Assembly (NCBI GenBank): GCA_028823435.1
Contig: JAPKBK010000005.1
Location: forward strand, 1 to 23,481
DNA: 23,481 nucleotides
Source: Flavobacteriales bacterium
GTDB lineage: Bacteria; Bacteroidota; Bacteroidia; Flavobacteriales_D; Sanyastnellaceae
Direction: 5' to 3'
The stretch's first letter is position 1, and each line of letters opens with the position of its first letter. Below, piece after piece: positions 5,908-13,988 of the stretch. Made by a program: the position numbers and the translations under genes. Below the pieces are notes generated by a model. It was not told where the DNA came from and did not search any database. It saw only the letters and a program-made list of their open reading frames with translations.

Positions 5908-8898
5908 TTATTTATAAGAAATCTCCCATTCATCTACAAAAGTCCACCTGTCGTACCCAGCACCTAAATGCCATTCAGGAATCAGGCCCCTGGGATTTGC
6001 CTTGACTCTCACAAAACGAACATTTTCAATCATGGATTCCGTCTTGAATCGGAACACTTGCTTTTCATAATCATCTTCCATCACATCGTGCGCAACGCTT
6101 TCTAAAAGCTCAAAGTTCTCGCCGTCTGATGATGTGTAGAATTCCACATTTTCCGGCAACCAAATCCAGGGTCTTATATCCTGAATGCACCCTAAGGTCA
6201 TCCCCGTAACGGTTTTTGATTTCCCTAAATCTATCGTCGCTTCAAAAGGAGTTGCGTAATAACCTTGCCAGTCTCCAGTTCTATATTCGTCTCCACCTTT
6301 GAGACCATCCACAAGTGTTGCAGGGCCAGATGCTTCATATTGCGGCGAAAAGGGGTATGTAAGTTTGACATCCCAGTTATTGTCAATTTTAACGATGGCG
6401 TGGTGTACTTCTTTTGATCGGACCCCACTTACTTCAGCATAAGCAAAGAATTCAGAGTCAGATTTTACTGTGATTGGCTTTTTGTAGACAGTCCAATTGT
6501 TTCCATTGAGCGTAAAGTAAATGGTTGCATTGGGGTCGAGGTGGTGTAAAATGACTTCTGATCGTTTCCCTTGAAATGAACGCGAAGAAACAAATGCGGG
6601 CACAGGAACAAAATCCGTATCGTTTACAGCAGTTGATGGACGATCTAACTCATGTACGCCGAAGCCGTTATTTCGTTCAACCGAGGTTTCAAATGCGAGG
6701 GAGCCGCCATTTAAAATCTCACCATAGTTTAACCATGCCCGCTTTGCTCCATTTGCTAACCTGACATAGGGCCCGATTTTGTCTTTAGACATGTAAAGCG
6801 GTCTGTTCCATGCACGTGCTTTACTGTTCGCAGGTGTTACCACCACATTGTCGAACTGTGGCGCACCGATTGCGAGTTGTGCTTCATTAGAATTGGTTGT
6901 AGATCCAGGTGAGACCGGATAAAGCCCGATTGATGACAGAACATACCATGCTGACATCTGTCCGCAGTCTTCATTCCCACAAAGACCATCTGGTTCTGAA
7001 GAATACAGGTCCGTAAGGATTTCAGTGACAATCTCAGAGGTACGCCATTGTTTCCCCAAGAAAGACTGGAGATAAGCGACATGGTGGCTCGGCTCATTTC
7101 CATGCGCGTATTGACCTATAAGTCCAGTAATGTCAACTTGATGCCTGCCAGAGGTCTCTGAAGAAGCTGAGAATTGATTTTCTACGTGTTGAGAAAACGC
7201 TTCAGGGGAGGAGGCCAAGCTGATTTGGCCTGAAATATCGTGAGGGGCAAAGAAGGTATACTGCCATCCGTTCGCTTCTGTATAATTAAAATTTACTTCA
7301 GTGGGATTGAAGTTGGGGATCCACGCGCCATCTCTTTTAGGTTGAATGAAATGAGATTCAGGGTTTAATAGATTTCTCCAGTAAAGAGAACGTTCTCTAA
7401 ATGTTTCAGATAATGAATCTTTGCCCAAGCTTGCAGCAAATGCTGAAATACAGGCATCGTCAAAACAGTACTCAAGTGTTTTTGAAGTGCTTTCACTTTC
7501 TTTCTCGCTAGGGATATAGCCCAATTGTTTGTAGCTCGGAAGACCTAAGTGCGCTGAATCGGCTGCCTGAATCATCGCTTTGAGTGCAAGTTCTTCGTCC
7601 CACCCCGTAATTCCCCATGCTTTCGCATCTGCGATCACGGGAACGCTGTGATACCCGATCATACACCCCGTATAATTGCCCGCCAATTCCCAAACAGGCA
7701 GTTGCCCTCCATCCTGATACATTCTGAGCATCGTTCTAATAAAGTCACGTGTTCTTCCGGGCTCAATCCATGAAAGTAAAGGATGTAAAGACCTGAAGGT
7801 GTCCCACAGTGAGAATACGGTGTAATGCAAACCCTCGTCCTCCTTCAGTTGGTGAACTTGAAGATCTGTTCCTCTGTATCTTCCATCTACATCTGACGCG
7901 ACGTTAGGAACTGTGCATGAATGGTAAAGAGCGGTATAGAATTTTGTTTGATCATCTTCCGACGCCCCCCTTACCTTGATGCGACTTAGTTGATCCTCCC
8001 ATCGTCTTTCATTTTCGGCTCTATATTTTCTAAAGTCGTTGTGAGGCGCTTCAGTATTCAAATTACCGACAGCCCCCTCAACATCGCAAAAGCTTAAACC
8101 CACTCTGACTGTAAGTTCATCGATGACGCCGAAATCAGCTGCGAATACAGGCACAAAGTCCATTTTTTGCTCAACAATCTCTCCGGATACATTGTCTCTA
8201 ATTGTTTTTATTTCAGACAGTTGGTCGCTCCATGTGAAGCTCTTGTTGAATCTGATGGCAAAATATACATGCTGTTCTTCCGCCCAGTTTTTTGACAATC
8301 GGTGACCTACAATTGTACTGTCATCAAGCGGGTAAATACTGTAGTTTATCAAATCATCCCGATGTTCCAAATCGATGATAAGTGTTAATGTATCGGGATT
8401 TACCAATGAATATTTATGAATACCCACCCTTTCTGAGGTTGTGAGTTCAGCCTTTATGCCATGGTCTTTAAGCGCTACAGTGTAATATCCAGCATGGGCA
8501 GATTCACTGCTTTTATCAAACCCGCTTTTATATCTGTCTCTCCATGTCTCTGTGCCTGAAGCAAACTGTGTACAGGGCATTAAAAGAATATCTCCGTAAT
8601 CACTTACACCTGTTCCTTGGAGGTGGGTGTGGCTGAAACCGTAAATAATCGAATCTGAATAATGATATCCCCCACATCCATCCCAGCCCTCTAGTCTTGT
8701 GTCGGGACTTAATTGAACCATGCCAAATGGTGATGTAGCTCCAGGATATGTATGTCCATGTCCACCCGTACCAATCATGGGGTCAACTTGGCGGTACAAA
8801 GCCTCAGAACCGACGCTTGCTTTTTGAGCAATAATCTGCGAAGGTGCGCAACATATTCCTAGTATGACACAAATATAGGGGGTGAATAAATGCTTCAT
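5908..8898 (-). CDS. GH92 family exo-alpha-mannosidase with C-terminal chitobiase-like and F5/8C domains
   Basis: A 996-residue exported glycoside hydrolase of family 92, whose known members are calcium-dependent inverting exo-alpha-mannosidases. A signal peptide ends near residue 25 (SQIIAQ). The N-terminal domain opens with VDPMIGTGGHGHTYPGA (38-54) and GWDGCGGYHY (71-80). In the catalytic (alpha/alpha)6 domain, YTEANGWQYTFFAPHD (539-554) contains the likely general acid Glu541; GNEPSHHVAYL is at 600-610 and GNEDCGQMSAWYV at 641-653, with Asp644 the likely base-side residue. After the usual GH92 end near residue 745 come a chitobiase-C/FN3-like module (about 765-835) and an F5/8-type C (discoidin) sugar-binding module (about 848-996). 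No sorting domain or lipobox, so periplasmic or secreted by another route. Its ATG overlaps the upstream stop as ATGA, implying translational coupling. Confidence 0.93.
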   Translation of the reverse strand: MKHLFTPYICVILGICCAPSQIIAQKASVGSEALYRQVDPMIGTGGHGHTYPGATSPFGMVQLSPDTRLEGWDGCGGYHYSDSIIYGFSHTHLQGTGVSDYGDILLMPCTQFASGTETWRDRYKSGFDKSSESAHAGYYTVALKDHGIKAELTTSERVGIHKYSLVNPDTLTLIIDLEHRDDLINYSIYPLDDSTIVGHRLSKNWAEEQHVYFAIRFNKSFTWSDQLSEIKTIRDNVSGEIVEQKMDFVPVFAADFGVIDELTVRVGLSFCDVEGAVGNLNTEAPHNDFRKYRAENERRWEDQLSRIKVRGASEDDQTKFYTALYHSCTVPNVASDVDGRYRGTDLQVHQLKEDEGLHYTVFSLWDTFRSLHPLLSWIEPGRTRDFIRTMLRMYQDGGQLPVWELAGNYTGCMIGYHSVPVIADAKAWGITGWDEELALKAMIQAADSAHLGLPSYKQLGYIPSEKESESTSKTLEYCFDDACISAFAASLGKDSLSETFRERSLYWRNLLNPESHFIQPKRDGAWIPNFNPTEVNFNYTEANGWQYTFFAPHDISGQISLASSPEAFSQHVENQFSASSETSGRHQVDITGLIGQYAHGNEPSHHVAYLQSFLGKQWRTSEIVTEILTDLYSSEPDGLCGNEDCGQMSAWYVLSSIGLYPVSPGSTTNSNEAQLAIGAPQFDNVVVTPANSKARAWNRPLYMSKDKIGPYVRLANGAKRAWLNYGEILNGGSLAFETSVERNNGFGVHELDRPSTAVNDTDFVPVPAFVSSRSFQGKRSEVILHHLDPNATIYFTLNGNNWTVYKKPITVKSDSEFFAYAEVSGVRSKEVHHAIVKIDNNWDVKLTYPFSPQYEASGPATLVDGLKGGDEYRTGDWQGYYATPFEATIDLGKSKTVTGMTLGCIQDIRPWIWLPENVEFYTSSDGENFELLESVAHDVMEDDYEKQVFRFKTESMIENVRFVRVKANPRGLIPEWHLGAGYDRWTFVDEWEISYK

Positions 8899-10598
8899 TT
8901 TGATTGGTTGGATGGTTTACACACGTTGCAGTCCGCTCTGTTGTGTAACCCGAAATGTAAAACAGCAGGTCGATTTGGTGAAGTTAATTCCTGAAAGACA
9001 GTTCTCATTTTTAAAGGTAAAACAATTTGAATAGATGTGTTGCGGCGTGTGAGACACTGCTTGAGGTCTTTTGTGATTTGTTTAAGCGCTTCAAGTGTGG
9101 CGTTTTTGCGCAGGTTTTTCAACTCAGAGATACACTGGTCACCCTCTAATAAGATCTCCCAAGCTTCATTTCGGGTTTTCCCACCCCAATCTCTTACGCG
9201 AGAATACACAGTCTCCAATTCCTTCCAAAGCATTTTTGATTCTCGATCAATAAGGAGTGATTCATCACCTACCTCAGGATTCGATATCCAATCCTTGATT
9301 GCGCCTTCTGTCGGATCGTTCCCAGAAATCAAGTCTTTGACGTTACACTGAACCCACCGTGTAGGTGCCACAGATCTCATTCCCATTTTTATTTCGTCAT
9401 CCATTGAGAAAATCCCAGAAGCAATCGAAACCTTGAGTCCTGATTCGGGCAACGTGTAGCTCACAGGATCTGAAAACGTGCCGGAACGTGTGCCCAAACA
9501 AGCCTCACCAAATATCGGCCCCAGTTTTTGTTGTCTGAAAACCCCGGCCAATGACACAGATGCAGAAGCTGAAAAACCATCAATGAGGAGGGAAGTAGGT
9601 CCTTCCCACAGATGTTTCCCGCCCATCTTTCGCCCCTCGAATCTGACCGTATCTAAAGGGCTCCCCTTCTGCAAATCATTTGGCTTGATGTAAATGGCGG
9701 GCACTTTGATTGTTTTGTCACAGATATAGTAAAGCACCTCACTCATCCTGGCTGAATACCCACCTGTATTCCCCCGTAAGTCGATCACCAATGCTTTCGT
9801 CCCCCACTTTTTAGACTTTCTTTCGAGCGTCCTAAACCCCCGTCTTAACACGCTGAAATACACCTTCGATTTGCCTTTGCCAAAGGACTTGATTTTCAAG
9901 GTCACGTGATCTTCTCCAACATGCCATTCAATGTGTTTTTCATGGTTAAACATACTTTTCCATGAGGCTTTCTTTTTCTTTAACCCTAATTCGTAGTTCA
10001 CACCATTCACTTGAATGCCTCCCTGAAACGTGTCTCCCAGATTTTCATCTTGAAGCGAAACTGCAACTGGGACAAGTAAAGCTTCTGCGAAGCGGGTTTT
10101 GCCTGTCCAGCTGTTTCCTTCTTGCGGCGCGATTAACAATGCCTTTGACAAGAGATCTTCAGACGCTACACCATTTATAGAGTCGACAAGTGTGCCTGTT
10201 TTTATTTGGCCAGAACCATCTCTTTTTACATAGACCAAATTTTCTATGGAAGTGAATTGTAAAGAATGCGCACGATATCCATTTAAGACGTCTTTTCTCC
10301 AGGGTTCTAAAGAAATAGATGTGTGGCTGTCTTTCAAGACACTTAACAGTTCACCCACAGCTTCAACAAATGCGATTTCTGTTCTCTCTGTTTTTACTTT
10401 TGCTTTTGCATTTTCATACGCACGCGTCCAATCTTCTTGAGCACAACGTGCAAAGGGGAGGGGGTGATGTTTTTCAACCCAAACCTTGAGGGTGTCTAAA
10501 TCGCTTATAAAGGCGGTTGAATCAACGCTACTCTCAGACGAGAAGCATGTTGATGCAATACCTATTAATAAGGTTGTGAATGTGATGATGCGTAACAC
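8895..10598 (-). CDS. S41-family serine peptidase, exported
   Basis: A 567-residue S41 (C-terminal-processing/tricorn-core-like) peptidase. The start is GTG at 10598: a TAG lies in frame directly before it and the signal peptide (MLRIITFTTLLIGIASTCFS) begins at once. LKDSHTS (88-94) matches the D-x-H-T motif of the tricorn/S41B type, making His92 a likely catalytic residue. DLRGNTGG is at 273-280 and DGFSASAS at 340-347, with Ser345 the likely nucleophile. The CtpA/Tsp lysine (as in FGKG) is absent; FGEACLGTRSGTF stands in its place, with Glu365 a candidate partner. No clear PDZ domain is visible. Residues about 440-567 are an extra, charged C-terminal region of unknown function. It sits between PaaZ (18 bp) and GH92 (4-bp overlap), so is probably co-transcribed. 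Confidence 0.85.
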   Translation of the reverse strand: MLRIITFTTLLIGIASTCFSSESSVDSTAFISDLDTLKVWVEKHHPLPFARCAQEDWTRAYENAKAKVKTERTEIAFVEAVGELLSVLKDSHTSISLEPWRKDVLNGYRAHSLQFTSIENLVYVKRDGSGQIKTGTLVDSINGVASEDLLSKALLIAPQEGNSWTGKTRFAEALLVPVAVSLQDENLGDTFQGGIQVNGVNYELGLKKKKASWKSMFNHEKHIEWHVGEDHVTLKIKSFGKGKSKVYFSVLRRGFRTLERKSKKWGTKALVIDLRGNTGGYSARMSEVLYYICDKTIKVPAIYIKPNDLQKGSPLDTVRFEGRKMGGKHLWEGPTSLLIDGFSASASVSLAGVFRQQKLGPIFGEACLGTRSGTFSDPVSYTLPESGLKVSIASGIFSMDDEIKMGMRSVAPTRWVQCNVKDLISGNDPTEGAIKDWISNPEVGDESLLIDRESKMLWKELETVYSRVRDWGGKTRNEAWEILLEGDQCISELKNLRKNATLEALKQITKDLKQCLTRRNTSIQIVLPLKMRTVFQELTSPNRPAVLHFGLHNRADCNVCKPSNQSK

Positions 10599-10616
10599 CT
10601 AAATTGTGGTCTTCGT

Positions 10617-12671
10617 TCAGTCAGGGGTTTGGTCTAACCGCTTAACCATGGTCAGAATCGTTGCAATGGCGACTGTTTCACCCGTTTCATCATACACATC
10701 GACCAGGTACTTTACGATTCCCTTTGCGACATCTTCTGGCTCACGACGTTCCTGAGATATTTTCTCCTTCACGGTCAAACGCACGCCAATGGTTGCGCCA
10801 GGATATACGGGTTTTGTGAAACGACATTCTTCGATGCCATAATTGAGTAACACCGGTCCTTTTTTCGGTTCCACAAATAAACCGGCGGCTTTACTCAATA
10901 CAAAGTATCCGTGGGCTACCCGCTGTTCAAAAATAGTTCCTTCTAAACTGGTCTCATCGACGTGAGCGTAAAAATTATCACCTGATACGTTTGCAAAATT
11001 TGTAATGTCAGCTTCTGTAACGGTGTGCTTTGCTGTCGTGACTGTGTCTCCGATATTCAGTTCTTCAAAATGCTTTCTAAATACGTGAGGGGCTGATTCA
11101 GGTTGAACCGATCCAGGTTGGTATTGCTCTGTGATAGCAGTAAGCATAGAAGGATGGCCTTGAATCGCTGTTCGTTGCATATAGTGTCGTATTCCTCTTA
11201 GTCCTCCCATTTCCTCACCGCCTCCTGCGCGTCCAGGACCTCCATGGACAAGAAGTGGGAGAGGAGAGCCGTGCCCAGTGCTTTCTTTCGCGCATTCACG
11301 GTCAAGAACTAAAATACGGCCGTGCATACAAGCTGCATTCCTGACGAATTCTGTCGCTACCTCAGGGTCGTGGGTCGTAATACTACAACACAGCGAGCCG
11401 CGTCCTTTCTTTGAAAGATCTACAGCTTCAGCCACAGTACGATATGGCATAATTGTACTCACTGGACCAAAAGCTTCAACCTCGTGCACCTTTATAGCAG
11501 TGTCAACATTTGTCACCCTCATTAGTATCGGACTCATAAATGCGCCCTTCTCAGAATCTGCGCCACGAACATCAACCCCTTCAGGCGATCCGAAAAGAAT
11601 CTCAGACTCTTCTTTAAGTATGGCAATTTGAGCGCGAACGTCCTCGCGCTGTGCTTGACCTACCAGCGACCCCATACGGACTCCTTCTGAAGAAGGGTCT
11701 CCTATTACAACCTTCGAAAGCTGGCTGATCAAACGCTCCTGAAAGGCATCTATATGTTGTTCCGGCACCATTATTCTACGAACGGCAGTGCACTTCTGAC
11801 CACATTTGACCGTCATTTCGTTTCTGATTTCTTTGACAAACAAGTCAAACTCTGGTGTACCTGGCCCTGCATCTGTACCCAGAATAGCCGCGTTCAAAGA
11901 ATCGGCCTCTAAATTAAAAGGGACACTATGTTCAATAATGCGCGGGTGAACTTTTAAAGCTTGTCCTGTAGAAGCCGACCCCGTAAAAGTGACAACATCT
12001 CTTTCATCGACAAAGTCCAGAAGGTCACGCGCAGATCCACATACGAGTTGTAAGGCACCTTTAGGTAATATTCCACTCGCATGAATTTCTCTCACCATAT
12101 ACTCCGTCAAGAAAGATGTGACAGTCGCTGGTTTCACGATGGCAGGAACGCCTGCAAGAAGGTTTACTGCGATTTTCTCGAGCATTCCCCATATCGGGAA
12201 GTTGTATGCATTAATATGCACTGCGACGCCTTCCTTGGGAACAAGGATGTGATGACCTCCGAATGTTCCTTCTTTAGAAAGGGGAATGAAATCACCATCA
12301 ACCGCAAATGATGTGTCTGGGAGTTTCCTTCTCAGACTTGCATTTGCGAATAGATTGCCGATCCCACCTTCAATATCTATCCAGCTATCCGTCTTGGTAG
12401 CTCCTGTTTCAGCACTGACAATATAGAATTTATTCTTAATGCTATGAAGATGAAGGGCAAGCTTTTTAAGCATGATGCCTCTTTCTTGAAATGTCATCTT
12501 TCTTAATGCATGGCCTCCGTTCGATCTTGCATAGTCATACATCGCTTGTATGTCTATCCCATCTGTACTTGTTAATGCAACAGGTGCCCCATTTATCGCA
12601 TTATATAAAGTCGTCCCTTCGCCTGTCCCTTCAATCCAACGGTCTTCGACAAGATTTCCCAGCTGTTTCAT
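10617..12671 (-). CDS. paaZ: Bifunctional PaaZ: oxepin-CoA hydrolase / 3-oxo-5,6-dehydrosuberyl-CoA semialdehyde dehydrogenase
   Basis: A 684-residue fusion matching the length and order of PaaZ, the ring-opening enzyme of aerobic phenylacetyl-CoA degradation. Residues about 1-520 are an aldehyde dehydrogenase with Glu255 (FNLEADS) and the catalytic Cys294 (GQKCTA), in line with Glu256 and Cys295 of the E. coli enzyme. Residues about 530-684 are a MaoC-type hot-dog hydratase with SGDNFYAH at 563-570; Asp565 and His570 are the expected hydrolase pair. Both active sites look intact. The protein is soluble and cytoplasmic, in contrast to the exported peptidase and glycosidase encoded right behind it. 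No paaABCDE, paaG, paaJ or paaK is in the window. It is the first gene of the minus-strand run, so the promoter lies in 12672-12939. Confidence 0.93.
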   Translation of the reverse strand: MKQLGNLVEDRWIEGTGEGTTLYNAINGAPVALTSTDGIDIQAMYDYARSNGGHALRKMTFQERGIMLKKLALHLHSIKNKFYIVSAETGATKTDSWIDIEGGIGNLFANASLRRKLPDTSFAVDGDFIPLSKEGTFGGHHILVPKEGVAVHINAYNFPIWGMLEKIAVNLLAGVPAIVKPATVTSFLTEYMVREIHASGILPKGALQLVCGSARDLLDFVDERDVVTFTGSASTGQALKVHPRIIEHSVPFNLEADSLNAAILGTDAGPGTPEFDLFVKEIRNEMTVKCGQKCTAVRRIMVPEQHIDAFQERLISQLSKVVIGDPSSEGVRMGSLVGQAQREDVRAQIAILKEESEILFGSPEGVDVRGADSEKGAFMSPILMRVTNVDTAIKVHEVEAFGPVSTIMPYRTVAEAVDLSKKGRGSLCCSITTHDPEVATEFVRNAACMHGRILVLDRECAKESTGHGSPLPLLVHGGPGRAGGGEEMGGLRGIRHYMQRTAIQGHPSMLTAITEQYQPGSVQPESAPHVFRKHFEELNIGDTVTTAKHTVTEADITNFANVSGDNFYAHVDETSLEGTIFEQRVAHGYFVLSKAAGLFVEPKKGPVLLNYGIEECRFTKPVYPGATIGVRLTVKEKISQERREPEDVAKGIVKYLVDVYDETGETVAIATILTMVKRLDQTPD

Positions 12672-12755
12672 AATTTCTTCTTATTTTGAACTGGCAAGTT
12701 AGAAAGATTATGCTCAGGCAACCTTTTAATATATTCGGCGTCTTACAAGAGAAAT

Positions 12756-12763
12756 CAAACTTA
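12756..12763 (-). promoter_or_regulatory. Candidate -7 box for the paaZ-led operon
   Basis: Read on the minus strand, TAAGTTTG is an exact match to the Bacteroidota -7 consensus TAnnTTTG. It would give a leader of about 75-80 bases before the ATG at 12671. No TTG lies at the usual -33 distance, so the call rests on the -7 box alone. Confidence 0.35.
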
Positions 12764-12794
12764 TGTAAAGCCCGCTCATCGATTAATTAAAGAC

Positions 12795-12805
12795 GTTCGT
12801 CGAAC
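12795..12805. repeat. Perfect 11-bp inverted repeat GTTCGTCGAAC
   Basis: GTTCG and CGAAC flank a single T in the divergent spacer between paaZ and the secreted-protein gene. Its upstream edge is about 32 bases from the paaZ -7 candidate. It could be an operator for a small dimeric regulator; no repeat of it was seen elsewhere in the window by eye. Confidence 0.45.
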
Positions 12806-12813
12806 AAATATTT

Positions 12814-12837
12814 ATAAACTCCTTGTAAAAAGTTTAT
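12814..12837. repeat. Inverted repeat ATAAACT / AGTTTAT with 10-base loop
   Basis: ATAAACT (12814-12820) and AGTTTAT (12831-12837) are perfect inverted arms followed by GTTTTTT. This resembles a weak, AT-only terminator or an operator. No plus-strand gene upstream would need a terminator here, so an operator or a protective hairpin is as likely. Confidence 0.4.
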
Positions 12838-12857
12838 GTTTTTTGAGAAGAATGTCT

Positions 12858-12865
12858 TATCTTTA
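12858..12865 (+). promoter_or_regulatory. Candidate -7 box for the highly biased secreted-protein gene
   Basis: TATCTTTA differs from TAnnTTTG in one base and would give an A-rich leader of about 65-70 bases before the ATG at 12940, a plausible layout for a strongly expressed Bacteroidota gene. An alternative, TTG at 12897-12899 with TAACTTTT at 12920-12927 (20-base spacer), would leave almost no leader. Neither is compelling. Confidence 0.25.
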
Positions 12866-12939
12866 GCGCAAGTCTTATGAAAAGGCTTAACAGAATTTGA
12901 AAAATAACTAAATCCGAGATAACTTTTAAACCCATTCTC

Positions 12940-13899
12940 ATGAAGAATCTTTTTGCAATGACCGCGGCCCTTTTGATTGGCTTTGGAGCTAACGCTAACA
13001 ACGTCGAGTTGATAGTAGAAGCAGTAGACAACGGAGGCGTTGTACCTGGTAACACATTTCGTGTATACGCAGTACTCCCTTCAGCACAACATTCACTCCA
13101 CGCGATTTTCGCTGCTGAGGAGCACGTTTTAAACGTTGCTACAACTGGAAACTTTTTCCAGCACCAATATGGATCGTCTTCATCACTTGACGTGAACGAT
13201 GCAATCGTTGGTATTGAGCCAGGTTTAGCTTTTGATAGCTGGGTAACAGTTGGAGCTGACAACAGCGAAAACAACAATCTTTGGACTATAGGTATTGACT
13301 ACACGAACTTCTTAGCTGGTAACGAACTTACTGTTACTGACGGTGCTTGGTTTGTTGTTCCTACAGATGTTCAAGCTGCTGCTGAGGTAGGTAACAAAGT
13401 TCTTCTTATGCAACTTACTACTGACGGAACAGCTACTGGCGTTCTTAACCTTCAAGGTCGTGATGGCGAAGGTGGAACTTGGAGAGCTCATGATTTGACT
13501 TTCTCTACTACAGATGCTCAAGTATTCGGTTGCACAAACGTTGCTGCGATTAACTACAACAACTCTGCGACATACAACGACGGTTCTTGCGAAGGTCAAG
13601 CTACTGACGGTCTAGTAGGTATTGCTGAAGACACTAAGTTCAATGTATTCCCTAATCCAGTATTTGAGTCTTCTTTCAGCATGCAGTTTGATGCTGAGCT
13701 CGTACTAGGTGACCAGAACATCATCGTTGAAGCTACTGACTTAAACGGTAAGAAAGTTCTTACTAGCGAGTACACACAGCAAGATGTTGTTGGCGGTAAC
13801 CGTTTGATCATCAAGCATGGTTTAGCTGCTGGTGCATACACATTGACTGCGATTCATCAGGACTTTTCTCAAGCAACTAACTTCGTGGTAACACGTTAA
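12940..13899 (+). CDS. T9SS-exported protein, apparently very highly expressed
   Basis: A 319-residue exported protein: signal peptide MKNLFAMTAALLIGFGANA, a beta-rich domain (about 20-190) with VYAVLPSAQHSLHAIF and DSWVTVGAD landmarks, a short cysteine module (about 196-218, GCTN to DGSC, Cys198 and Cys217) like those repeated in marine Bacteroidota surface proteins, and a T9SS type A sorting domain (about 227-319, VFPNPVFESSF, DLNGKKVLTSEY, AAGAYTLT). So it should reach the cell surface or medium. No catalytic residues are recognisable. From about codon 70 on the codons are strongly skewed (GGT, GCT, ACT, GTT, CTT, AAC, CGT), unlike the mixed usage of its neighbours, which suggests very strong translation. 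The strong terminator behind it fits a single-gene transcript. A structural or adhesive role is a guess. Confidence 0.87.
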   Translation: MKNLFAMTAALLIGFGANANNVELIVEAVDNGGVVPGNTFRVYAVLPSAQHSLHAIFAAEEHVLNVATTGNFFQHQYGSSSSLDVNDAIVGIEPGLAFDSWVTVGADNSENNNLWTIGIDYTNFLAGNELTVTDGAWFVVPTDVQAAAEVGNKVLLMQLTTDGTATGVLNLQGRDGEGGTWRAHDLTFSTTDAQVFGCTNVAAINYNNSATYNDGSCEGQATDGLVGIAEDTKFNVFPNPVFESSFSMQFDAELVLGDQNIIVEATDLNGKKVLTSEYTQQDVVGGNRLIIKHGLAAGAYTLTAIHQDFSQATNFVVTR

Positions 13900-13910
13900 A
13901 AGTTGGACTG

Positions 13911-13926
13911 AGATTCCTTAGAATCT
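13911..13926 (+). other. Short hairpin in the 3' untranslated region
   Basis: AGATTC and GAATCT form a perfect 6-bp stem around CTTA, between the stop codon of the secreted-protein gene and its terminator. It lacks a T-run, so it is more likely an RNA-protecting 3' hairpin than a terminator. Confidence 0.4.
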
Positions 13927-13940
13927 TATAAGTACTAATT

Positions 13941-13970
13941 AAAGAGGGAACCTTCGGGTTCCCTTTTTTT
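13941..13970 (+). terminator. Strong rho-independent terminator
   Basis: GGGAACC (13946-13952) and GGTTCCC (13957-13963) pair perfectly around a TTCG tetraloop, followed by seven T (13964-13970); flanking A-rich bases extend the stem. It ends the transcript of the secreted-protein gene. The next start codon is only 18 bases further on. Confidence 0.95.
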
Positions 13971-13988
13971 ATGCCTTAATTTCGGCAA

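Noticed and set aside
9037..9351. 104-residue plus-strand ORF inside the S41 peptidase gene
   Set aside because: Antisense shadow of the C-terminal part of the peptidase, with no start context or motif.
11278..11631. 117-residue plus-strand ORF inside paaZ
   Set aside because: Antisense to the conserved aldehyde dehydrogenase domain, so not an independent gene.
12877..12900. Seven-codon leader ORF (MKRLNRI) ahead of the secreted-protein gene
   Set aside because: Too short to support without conservation; no repeated regulatory codons or attenuator hairpin pair follows it.
12834..13841. Three consecutive minus-strand open frames (12834-13277, 13312-13599, 13596-13841)
   Set aside because: They lie opposite the T9SS-exported protein gene; its biased codons keep the antisense strand free of stops. 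The translations are low-complexity and show no motif.
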